Below, one piece after another: positions 56,604-64,000 of a stretch of DNA of 64,000 nucleotides. Under the pieces are notes generated by a model. That model was not told the DNA's origin, made no database searches, and worked only from the letters and a program-made list of their open reading frames with translations. The translations under genes were made by a program, and so were the position numbers. Position 1 is the stretch's first letter. Every line of letters starts with the position of its first letter. The DNA comes from an uncultured Clostridia bacterium (lineage in GTDB: Bacteria; Bacillota; Clostridia; Saccharofermentanales; Saccharofermentanaceae), in assembly GCA_947167045.1 (NCBI GenBank), contig CAMVGO010000005.1, positions 1 to 64,000 of the forward strand. The letters are read 5' to 3'.

Positions 56604-58052
56604 TTATAACAAATATTCCGGGGGATTAAGACAAACTCCGTCATTATCGAATGAAAAATAGCCGCCCAATATGAAATAATCTCTGCCTGCATACATAGCA
56701 CCGGTCTCAGGATTGAAATAGTATATCTTTCCTCCTATCTTGACCCATTCGGTATCCATGATACCGTTGCTGCGTGTGTGATACCACTTGCCGCTCAACT
56801 GGAACCATCCTGTTGCCATCTCGCCGCTTTCTTTCAGATAGTACCATTCACCGTCTACGAGTCTCCATCCGGTAAGCATTACACCGTTGTTCTTATCGAA
56901 CAGATACCACTTGCCACCTGCCTTTTCCCAGCCGGTAGCCATCGCACCGTTACTCTTAAAATAGTACCAATTGTTATTGATCTTTCTCCAGCCGGTCATC
57001 ATGTAGCCGTTCTTCTGGGGATCAACATCACCTTTTTCAGGAGGAAGCAGATAATACCACTGACCTGAAATCTTCTGCCAACCGGTCAAAATGACACCTT
57101 TACTGCCGAAGTAATACCATTTGTTATTTATACATTTCCAGCCCTTATGCATAGAGCCATCTTCATTGAAGTAATAGAGCTTCCAGCCATTTGAATAAAT
57201 GTATTGAAGACCCGTCTGCATTCCGCTGTCAGTCTGTGTGCCGGATTCTTTCCAGTCCTTACTGCTGAAGTAATACCATTTGCCGTCTTTATTCATCCAT
57301 CCGCTGGCAACCATGGAATCGCCTTCAAAATAGAACCATCTTCCACCGGACTTTACCCACTGGTCCTGAACAAGGAATCCGTCCTTATCAAAGTAATACC
57401 ATTCACCGCCGACCTGCTTACCGCAGTTTTTCAAGCAGCTTCCATCGCTCTTTCTAAACCACCAGCCCTTTGAGCCCATAAGCCATCCGGTGTCTGTGTC
57501 GATAGTGATCTCAGTCGACTTGTCAAAAGTGATATAGATATTACCGTCATCAGTGGAATCCTTAGGACCATAATAAGAAGAATATGTCATTACACCGTTT
57601 GATTCACTCTTAGAACCATTGGGGTAAGCTCTTTTCAAAAGCGGTATCGTTCCTATCTCCAAAGTTGAAATCGAGTTATTGGAACAATTAAGACACTGAA
57701 TATTGAAATTCAATGTAATATCCAACTTCTTCAAAGAATTATTATTGCATTTCAAAGTAAACAGCCCCTGGAAATATTCGATTCCCTTAAGATCCGAAAT
57801 GCCTTTATTGGATACATCCATCTCCCTGACGTAGGAATACTCGCTGACAGATAATGTACCGTCTTTATTTGTATCATACTGTTTACTGACAAAATCCCTG
57901 AAAGTCTTGTCCGGAAATGCAGTCGAATCGATCTTAACATCCTTAAGACCAGATTCATCGGCGATATAATTTCCCGCAAGAGCTACATTAGAAAAACAAC
58001 CCAGGATCATTGCAGAAACAAAGATCGAGCTTAATATTTTACTTCCGCGCAT
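56604..58052 (-). CDS. Secreted EF-hand, leucine-rich and cell-wall-binding repeat protein
   Basis: 482 residues. A signal peptide (about 1-26, ending NVALA) is followed by one canonical EF-hand loop (D60-x-N62-x-D64-G65-x-x-S68-x-x-E71), a short leucine-rich region (about 77-140: ISDLKGIEYFQGLFTLKCNNNSLKKL) and about 12 cell-wall-binding repeats of about 20 residues (about 189-482, type GWxxxxGKWYYFxxxGxMxT). Similar EF-hand/LRR secreted proteins occur in Lachnospiraceae; the function is likely surface attachment. The ATG at 58052 has GGAGG. It is the last of four repeat-protein genes, 30 bp after the 890-aa gene, so they are co-transcribed. Confidence 0.87.
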   Translation of the reverse strand: MRGSKILSSIFVSAMILGCFSNVALAGNYIADESGLKDVKIDSTAFPDKTFRDFVSKQYDTNKDGTLSVSEYSYVREMDVSNKGISDLKGIEYFQGLFTLKCNNNSLKKLDITLNFNIQCLNCSNNSISTLEIGTIPLLKRAYPNGSKSESNGVMTYSSYYGPKDSTDDGNIYITFDKSTEITIDTDTGWLMGSKGWWFRKSDGSCLKNCGKQVGGEWYYFDKDGFLVQDQWVKSGGRWFYFEGDSMVASGWMNKDGKWYYFSSKDWKESGTQTDSGMQTGLQYIYSNGWKLYYFNEDGSMHKGWKCINNKWYYFGSKGVILTGWQKISGQWYYLLPPEKGDVDPQKNGYMMTGWRKINNNWYYFKSNGAMATGWEKAGGKWYLFDKNNGVMLTGWRLVDGEWYYLKESGEMATGWFQLSGKWYHTRSNGIMDTEWVKIGGKIYYFNPETGAMYAGRDYFILGGYFSFDNDGVCLNPPEYLL

Positions 58053-58082
58053 ATTATTTCCTCCGTGCAAATCAAACCTAGA

Positions 58083-60755
58083 TCAAACCGAGCCTTGCCA
58101 AATGCCACTATTGTCGAAATAGTGAGTTTTTCCGCCGATGGAATATTTTCCGGTTACCATCTCTCCGGAACTCTTCATGTAATACCAATTGTTTCCGATC
58201 TGAACCCAACCGGTACTCATATTGCCGTTTTTAGGGTTGAAATAGTACCAATTGTTGCTGATCTTCTTCCAGCCTGAAGCCATATCACCGTTTGAAGGAT
58301 CGAAATAATACCATTTCCCGCCTATGCCCTTCCAACCGGTCTGCATTCTTCCGACATCGTCAAAGTAATACCACTTGCCGCCGATCGATCTCCATCCTGT
58401 AGCCGTAACACCGGATCCCGGGATAAGATAGAACCAGTTTCTACCATACTTAAACCATCCGGTAAGCATTTCGCCGTTTTCTTTGAAGTAATACCAACCG
58501 TTCTTGATATACTGCCAGTCTTTTCTCATGCTTCCGGCAATATCAAAGAAATACCATTTACCGTTGTCCTGTAGCCAGCCCTTATGCATTGTGCATGTAC
58601 CGGGATCGAAATAATGCTTATACTGACCATTGGTAAACCAGCCTGTTGTAAGGATGCCTGTAGTCGGATCGGCATAGTATCTATAGCCGTCATCATCTAT
58701 CAGCCATCCCTTTTGGATAGTTCCATATTCGGTAAAGATATAGCAGTCTCCGTCAATGCAATTGAAGCCTGAGACTCTTTTACCTGATTTGTCAAAATAA
58801 TTCTTTTCGCCGTTAACAGTCTGCCATCCGAACTGCATGTCATTTGAACTCGGTGAAAAATAGTACCAGTAATCCTCATATTCCTGTAATCCGTTAGTAC
58901 GGACGCCGTTGGAATTAAAGAAGTAGTATTTATCTCCGATCTGGATTATTCCCGTCTGCATTATGCCCTCTTCACTGAAATAGTAATAAGAATCGCCAAT
59001 TTTCTGCAAACCGGTCTGCATACGGCCGTTATCATCAAAGTAATAACGATACCCTCTTATATCTCTTATTCCCGTTACCATATAACCTGTACCGGGATAG
59101 AAATAATAGATCTCTCCCTCATAATCGAGCCAGCCGGACCACCAAAGATCCGTTTCAGGATTAATGTAGATCTTGTATCCTGAATACTCAACCCATCCGG
59201 TGATCTTATAGCCCTCATCGCCTAAGTAATAGAATCTCTTGTTAACCGTCTGCCATCCGTTCTTCGTATAACCGTCGTTTCCGAAGTAATACTGCTTCTC
59301 ATCAACAGTCTTCCAGCCGTCACGGAACATAACACCCGTTTCAGTGTCAAAATAGCTCTTCTTGGTACCGAAATCCACAAGTCCGGTCATCCTTTTTCCT
59401 GTCTGCGGATCGGAATAATAGTAATCGCTGCCGACATTGATCCACTCATACTTCAGGTGTCCGCTCCAGTCAAAATAGTAATAGTCTTCACCTATTTCAA
59501 ACCAGTCACCCTTGTAAAGAGCATTGGAAACGGTATCAAAATAATATCTGTAGTTCTCGGCATCAAACCAGCCTGTCCTGAAGACACCGTCATCGCCGAA
59601 ATACCAGTCGGAAGCCTCATTGTATCCCCAGCCTTTTGCCATCTTTCCGTTACTGTAAAAATAGTATCTGTCTTCACCAATAGTCTGCCAGCCGGTGAGC
59701 ATGATACCAGACTCGGGATCGAGATAATATGTGGCATTGCCTATAACGGTAAGTCCTGTGCACTTGACGCCTGATACATCGAAATAATAATCTTTGCCGT
59801 CTATCACAGCCCAGCCGGTCTTCATGCGGCCGCTGTTAAGATCGAAGTAGTAATCGCATTCTCCGATCGTTTTCCAGCCATAAACCAATTCTTCCTTCTC
59901 AGGATCGAAATAGTATCTTGCATCACCGTCAGTTATCCATCCGGTAACCATCGGACCGAATTCATTAAAGAAATAATACTTTCCTTCAATATATTGCCAG
60001 CCCGTGAGCATACAGCCGTCATATGTATCAAAGTAAAATTTCTCGTTGTCAATTGTCTGAAAGCCGGTTACAAATACCTTTGTCTCGGGATCAATATAAT
60101 AAGTAAAACCGTTGTCCGTGATCCATTTGGTCCTGAGAGTGCCGTCCTCGCCAAAGTAAGAGCCATATGCATCACCTGTTCCCCAGCCTGTCGCCATCCT
60201 GCCGTCGCTATAGAAATAATAGGTATACCCATCTATTTCCTGCCATCCAGTTGCAACATTATCTGATTCAGGTGGGAGATAATACGTGTCTTCACCGTCA
60301 ATAATCCAGCCTGTAACAGGAAAACCGTGGTCATCGTAGTAAGTTACACACCCGAGGTCATAATACCATCCCATCGGGATATAGCCGTCTTCTTCATCGA
60401 AATAGTATTCTTCACCATCAATGGTATGGCGACCTTCATACCTGGCACCGGTCTCGGGATCAAAATAATATAACCTGCCGTCAATATAATAAAAGCCTGA
60501 AGCCATTACCCCAGGATCGACATAATAACGCCAGACTCCGTCTTCATTGACCCATCCCTGCAAAGAAGGCGAAGGATCCGGAGCAGCACAGGGATCATCA
60601 GTAATTACATCTTCATATCCCGTGATACCAGGCACGGGTAAACCGTTAAAAGCTTGTGAATCAAAAGCCACATCCGCAGCAGCAGCCGTTGAGATCAAAG
60701 AAACAACTGCTACGACCGCAAATCCAGTAACAAAAAGGTGCCTCGAAGTACGCAT
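58083..60755 (-). CDS. 890-aa secreted protein made of about 40 cell-wall-binding repeats
   Basis: A signal peptide (about 1-27) and a short linker (28-66) are followed by about 40 repeats of about 20 residues (67-890), pattern GW.xIxGxxYYFxxxxGxMxT, with no other domain. This resembles the choline/glucan-binding repeat superfamily (CW_binding_1). Units near the C terminus match the consensus best; those in the middle are diverged and acidic. Units 5-8 (about 149-230) and 14-17 (about 334-415) share a rarer sequence order, including FGxDGxxRT, suggesting an older 9-unit (185-residue) duplication. The likely role is a wall or polysaccharide-binding scaffold. An upstream gap of 120 bp has no strong promoter. 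Confidence 0.85.
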   Translation of the reverse strand: MRTSRHLFVTGFAVVAVVSLISTAAAADVAFDSQAFNGLPVPGITGYEDVITDDPCAAPDPSPSLQGWVNEDGVWRYYVDPGVMASGFYYIDGRLYYFDPETGARYEGRHTIDGEEYYFDEEDGYIPMGWYYDLGCVTYYDDHGFPVTGWIIDGEDTYYLPPESDNVATGWQEIDGYTYYFYSDGRMATGWGTGDAYGSYFGEDGTLRTKWITDNGFTYYIDPETKVFVTGFQTIDNEKFYFDTYDGCMLTGWQYIEGKYYFFNEFGPMVTGWITDGDARYYFDPEKEELVYGWKTIGECDYYFDLNSGRMKTGWAVIDGKDYYFDVSGVKCTGLTVIGNATYYLDPESGIMLTGWQTIGEDRYYFYSNGKMAKGWGYNEASDWYFGDDGVFRTGWFDAENYRYYFDTVSNALYKGDWFEIGEDYYYFDWSGHLKYEWINVGSDYYYSDPQTGKRMTGLVDFGTKKSYFDTETGVMFRDGWKTVDEKQYYFGNDGYTKNGWQTVNKRFYYLGDEGYKITGWVEYSGYKIYINPETDLWWSGWLDYEGEIYYFYPGTGYMVTGIRDIRGYRYYFDDNGRMQTGLQKIGDSYYYFSEEGIMQTGIIQIGDKYYFFNSNGVRTNGLQEYEDYWYYFSPSSNDMQFGWQTVNGEKNYFDKSGKRVSGFNCIDGDCYIFTEYGTIQKGWLIDDDGYRYYADPTTGILTTGWFTNGQYKHYFDPGTCTMHKGWLQDNGKWYFFDIAGSMRKDWQYIKNGWYYFKENGEMLTGWFKYGRNWFYLIPGSGVTATGWRSIGGKWYYFDDVGRMQTGWKGIGGKWYYFDPSNGDMASGWKKISNNWYYFNPKNGNMSTGWVQIGNNWYYMKSSGEMVTGKYSIGGKTHYFDNSGIWQGSV
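58086..60557 (-). repeat. About 40 coding repeats of roughly 60 bp
   Basis: The repeat block of the 890-aa protein. Average unit about 20.6 codons. Units are too diverged at DNA level to align base by base, which points to an old array. A higher-order 185-codon period is visible between units 5-8 and 14-17. Confidence 0.8.
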
Positions 60756-60875
60756 AGAAGTGTCCCCCTTTTTGGAAATACACTATGATTTTAACACTTT
60801 ATCGAAATTGATTTGCGTTTTCTCAAATATAGTTAACACATCGTTTATCAAATTTACATTTGAAACTTGTCTTTA

Positions 60876-63299
60876 TCATCCTGCCTTATGATAAGTACCG
60901 GGTTCGGCCGTACAGTCATAGATGTAGTATGAAGACGGATCCTTATTGGTATTCTTATCCAAACCCATCTTCAGAGCCTCATCATGCGTGATCGTAAGAG
61001 CATCGACCAAAGCTGGGCCATAAGTAGGATCATCCTTGAGATAAGTAGCCGTACGTGTGTCATAGTCGTAGATCAGGAAATCACGGGCCTCAAAATCCCG
61101 TGGCTTCCAGCTGTCAGTGTTTGCGTCATAATAAAATGTCGTAAAGCCGCTGAAAACGCCTTTTGAGACATCATATCCGACTTCGCTGAGCGGCTCGTCA
61201 CACCAGGTGTATTCGGCAGGGATCGTAACGGCCAGATCCTTAATTACGATCTTCGGCTTTTTCTCTAATGTTTCCTCAAAAGATACTCCGGGATAAAACT
61301 GCTCATATATATTGAAATATCTGCCGTCATACCATGCATTACTCATGCACCCGATAGCGATAAATCCCTGTTGGTCTCTGGTGCCGCCGTTATCGTACAG
61401 GAAAGTAAACCCAGGCTGAACGCTGACAGTATATTCGGTATCCGAAGTAATGACCCAGTTCGAGAAACTTATCCTTACATAACTGCCGCCCTTTCCGACA
61501 GTTCTTCTGACGTCGTTCCATTTCAGACCGTTCTCATCAGGATTACTGTCAACGTTGAGCTTTCCGTAATACTTTATGTCATTTCTCAATGTATCGAACG
61601 AACAGCGCTTATATGCATCCGATGAAGAACCGTCGAACTTGTAATAATAAAGAATATCTTTTTCATAGATACCCTGTCCTCCGCCTGTTCCCGCGCCGCC
61701 AAACGTATTGGAATAGCCGTTGTATGAGATATGGATCTGAGAATGATTATAACTGTCCCATGTAACTGTGGAAGTCGGCTCGAGCCTGTTTGCAACTGAA
61801 GCCATCATCGAAGGAAATCCGATTGAATCAAGCTTATATGAATACAGGTTATTAAGCAGCATGGGTTTTGAATCCAGTCTGGCATAGGGCGACTTCATAT
61901 AGAAATTCTGGTCTTTATGAGGCGAAGTGGATATGCCGTAGTAACATTTACCTTCAACAAATTCACCGTCTATGTTTTGACTTGTCGTTGCCGTAACAAC
62001 ATTACCCAGGATATAAACACCATTGTAAAGACTGATGCTGTTAAGTCCGTCCTGGATCGCGTACAGCTTTGAGAAAAAGCCATCTTCCGAACCGCCGTAA
62101 GTATCGATGAGATAATCAACTTCATCGACCAGTGCCTGAGTCTTCACTTTGACCGTTGTATCAACGAATTCGTACTTCGGTATATAATTCGATACTCCGA
62201 CAACCTTTTTTGCCTGCATAACAAATTCTCCGCCGTCAACATTGCATGCCTGTGCATATGCGATGTATCCGCCCTTTACCCTCGCAGTAGACTTATTCTC
62301 GTAAATTACATCCGAATATATGGTTTTGGATGCAAGTATCAAAGGTTCATAATCGGAATCTTCTGTATAGTATTTCGACGAACGGTCGATGAACCTGAAA
62401 GAATCCGGATCCGGATTGTCTGTCTTTATGTAGTAATAGACATTTATCGGCGACACCAAAGGAATAATCTCATAGTTGTATGAAGCCGCATTGACAATGT
62501 CCGGCTTTTCGCCCTCATAAGAAACATAACCTTCAGAATCGAACCAATAGAACAGACCGTCGATAACAAGGCCCTTATTCACGGGATACCAGCCGTTATC
62601 CTCATACCATCTCAAATAACGTCCGTTCTTCCATTTTTCCTGCCATTTGCCGTGGCTGAACTCCTGATCCCATCTGCCCTTAGCGTCAAGCCAGCATCCG
62701 TTGCGGTAACATTCGGATTCCATATATCCCTTATCATCGAAATAATAACGGGCGCCGTCTATCCAAAGCCACTTGTTCTTCGGATACCAGCCGTTATCCT
62801 CATACCACCATCCCTTGGCATTACTCTTCCATGTACCTTTGGAGAATTGCGGGTCAGCCATTCCATTGCTCCTGAGCCAGCAGCCGTCACGGTAACAGTC
62901 GTGCTCAATGTAACCTTTAGAGCCGAAATAATAACGCGCCCCGTCTATCTGAAGCCACTTGTTCTTCGGATACCAGCCGTTATCCTCGTACCACCAGCCC
63001 TTTGAATCGCTCATCCACTTGCCGTGGCTGTACGCCTTGTCCCAGGCACCGTTGCTCTTGAGCCAGTAACCACCCCTGTAGCAGTCGTGCTCCATATAGC
63101 CCTTGGAATCAAAGTAATACCACTGCCCGTCAATCTCAGCCCACTGGCTCTTGTAGTACGAACCGCCGGTCTCATACCACCAGCCTTTTGAATCGCTCTT
63201 CCACCCTCCGTCAGCAAAGACACTGCCGGAAAAGATGCCGGTGATCATAACAGCGATCATGAATATTGCTGCATATTTTCTTTTAAACGATCCCTTCAT
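60876..63299 (-). CDS. Secreted cell-wall-binding protein with an unrecognised C-terminal domain
   Basis: 807 residues. A signal peptide (1-29, ending SVFA) is followed by four 62-residue repeats (about 31-265) of the type GxWxSDSKGWWYEDNGWYPK, NKWLxIDGARYYFxxKGY, CYRxGCWLxSNG. A middle region (about 268-595) and a C-terminal domain (596-807) match no family I know. The C-terminal 212 residues are clearly paralogous to the next gene upstream (shared FLYDNG, WYDGRYFN, YLKDDPTYGP, EPGTYHK). The middle is rich in Tyr, Asn and Ser, as in adhesins. It probably binds the cell wall by its N terminus and shows the rest outside. The upstream gene ends 29 bp before it. Confidence 0.85.
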   Translation of the reverse strand: MKGSFKRKYAAIFMIAVMITGIFSGSVFADGGWKSDSKGWWYETGGSYYKSQWAEIDGQWYYFDSKGYMEHDCYRGGYWLKSNGAWDKAYSHGKWMSDSKGWWYEDNGWYPKNKWLQIDGARYYFGSKGYIEHDCYRDGCWLRSNGMADPQFSKGTWKSNAKGWWYEDNGWYPKNKWLWIDGARYYFDDKGYMESECYRNGCWLDAKGRWDQEFSHGKWQEKWKNGRYLRWYEDNGWYPVNKGLVIDGLFYWFDSEGYVSYEGEKPDIVNAASYNYEIIPLVSPINVYYYIKTDNPDPDSFRFIDRSSKYYTEDSDYEPLILASKTIYSDVIYENKSTARVKGGYIAYAQACNVDGGEFVMQAKKVVGVSNYIPKYEFVDTTVKVKTQALVDEVDYLIDTYGGSEDGFFSKLYAIQDGLNSISLYNGVYILGNVVTATTSQNIDGEFVEGKCYYGISTSPHKDQNFYMKSPYARLDSKPMLLNNLYSYKLDSIGFPSMMASVANRLEPTSTVTWDSYNHSQIHISYNGYSNTFGGAGTGGGQGIYEKDILYYYKFDGSSSDAYKRCSFDTLRNDIKYYGKLNVDSNPDENGLKWNDVRRTVGKGGSYVRISFSNWVITSDTEYTVSVQPGFTFLYDNGGTRDQQGFIAIGCMSNAWYDGRYFNIYEQFYPGVSFEETLEKKPKIVIKDLAVTIPAEYTWCDEPLSEVGYDVSKGVFSGFTTFYYDANTDSWKPRDFEARDFLIYDYDTRTATYLKDDPTYGPALVDALTITHDEALKMGLDKNTNKDPSSYYIYDCTAEPGTYHKAG
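62508..63209 (-). repeat. Four 186-bp tandem coding repeats
   Basis: Encodes four 62-residue wall-binding modules; the anchoring Trp recurs at residues 33, 95, 157 and 219. DNA copies are nearly identical in places (for example around 62770 and 62956, exactly 186 bp apart), so this array is younger than the one in the 890-aa gene. Confidence 0.85.
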
Positions 63300-63328
63300 A
63301 ATCCGACCTCAACAAGCTAAAACTGTGA

Positions 63329-64000
63329 TCAGTTATCCTTATGATAAGTACCGGGTTCTTCGGTCATGTCGAAAACATAATACTCGGAAGGATCAACATT
63401 CGTATTCGCATCAAGATGCATTGCAAGCGCTTCTTCAACGGTTATCGTGCAGTCATCGACAAATGCAGGTCCGTATGTGGGATCATCCTTAAGATAGACG
63501 TACTGATTAAGATTTGAATCATAATAACAGATCCAATCTATCAATAAATTCTTCCAGGTGTTTGTTGCTTCATCAAAACGGTATTCCGTAAAACCGGACC
63601 AAACTTTACTTTTTGCATCATATCCGCAATCGCTTAGCTTGTCTCCGATATATGTGTATTTATCATTATCGGGAATCCTTATGACACAATCTTTAAAAAC
63701 AAGCGTCGGTTGCAGACTTGCGTATGAATCTTCAAAAGTGGCTCCGGGATAGATTATTTCCTGATAATTAAAATATCTGCCGTCATACCAGACATTGGAA
63801 AAATAACCAATGGTAAAAATATTGGTTTCTTCGAACGTTGAACCGTTATCATAAAGGAAAGTAAACGCTCTGCCTACATCCATATAGCAAGCGGTATAGT
63901 GCTTATTCCTTTCAGAATCATACTCTGCCTCATATGTACTGCTCATGGCAGTATTTAACCTGACATAACTTCCTCCGGTCCCGACCGCAGAACGCACATC
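63329..64000 (-). CDS. Paralogue of the 807-aa protein, C-terminal part (gene cut by window edge)
   Basis: 223 C-terminal residues, open at the right edge. The first codons seen, DVRSAVGTGGSYVR, align with DVRRTVGKGGSYVR of the 807-aa protein. The two stay collinear to the end (AFTFLYDNGS, VWYDGRYFN, VYLKDDPTYGPAFVDD, EEPGTYHKDN). The true start lies beyond 64000, so a wall-binding repeat N terminus is expected but not seen. Function unknown. It precedes the 807-aa gene by 29 bp, so the two are probably a tandem duplication in one operon. Confidence 0.85.
   Translation of the reverse strand, partial: DVRSAVGTGGSYVRLNTAMSSTYEAEYDSERNKHYTACYMDVGRAFTFLYDNGSTFEETNIFTIGYFSNVWYDGRYFNYQEIIYPGATFEDSYASLQPTLVFKDCVIRIPDNDKYTYIGDKLSDCGYDAKSKVWSGFTEYRFDEATNTWKNLLIDWICYYDSNLNQYVYLKDDPTYGPAFVDDCTITVEEALAMHLDANTNVDPSEYYVFDMTEEPGTYHKDN

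Noticed and set aside
57204..60266. Several plus-strand ORFs with repeated hydrophobic units opposite the repeat genes
   Set aside because: Reverse reading of the WYYF repeats gives regular-looking peptides; not genes.

Overview
The window looks like chromosomal DNA of a Clostridia-class member of the Bacillota (Lachnospiraceae or Oscillospiraceae-like gut or rumen organism). This is inferred, not proven. The pointers are a CIRCE/HrcA-type groESL control region, TrmFO and YifB/DprA/TopA in one gene string, a giant 2-hydroxyacyl-CoA dehydratase activase-like protein, a circularly permuted GH3 beta-glucosidase, and secreted proteins with WYYF-type cell-wall-binding repeats. Strong GGAGG ribosome binding sites are common. 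I found no rRNA, tRNA, CRISPR array, transposase or phage gene. The DNA is almost fully coding; the longest gap is about 240 bp (upstream of yifB and ychF), so no stretch over 300 bases lacks a gene.

Layout. 1-1037: groES-groEL on the minus strand with CIRCE and a near-consensus promoter (groEL runs off the left edge). 1065-3441: galE-LCP ligase pair (minus). 3609-5977: two-component system (plus). 5991-9625: single minus genes (Pro/Gln-rich membrane protein, TrpB2, SDR). 9785-14381: queA-tgt-GH3 (plus). 14378-23148: a minus string yifB-dprA-topA-trmFO-YesL-like-PP2C-degenerate PP2C. 23396-24490: ychF (plus). 24536-34651: a minus string of a 253-aa unknown, the giant activase, polA, coaE, a small membrane protein, a SanA/YdcF protein and a DUF308 protein. 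34759-46613: a minus string of aminopeptidase, cardiolipin synthase, MtaD-like deaminase, two ABC half-transporters, murD, leuA and uppP. 46686-47501: PHP phosphatase (plus).

47509-56409 is an eight-gene minus-strand cell-surface glycosylation locus. It holds an FAD oxidoreductase, a membrane GT2, an SDR, a 1207-aa polytopic GT-C-like protein, a TIM-barrel isomerase, an ArnC/DPM-like GT2 and two four-helix EamA/SMR proteins. The order suggests that a lipid-linked sugar is made inside, flipped by the small pair, and used outside by the GT-C-like enzyme.

56604-64000 holds four secreted repeat proteins (minus): an EF-hand/LRR/cell-wall-binding protein, an 890-aa protein made almost wholly of about 40 repeats, and two paralogues sharing an unrecognised C-terminal domain, the last cut by the right edge. 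Together with galE, LCP, murD, uppP and cls, much of the window serves the cell envelope. The best candidates for undescribed biology are the glycosylation locus, the repeat-protein cluster with its new C-terminal domain, the PP2C/degenerate-PP2C pair, and two non-coding signals: a CCGACA repeat cluster at 23222-23334 and a palindrome at 46635-46654.
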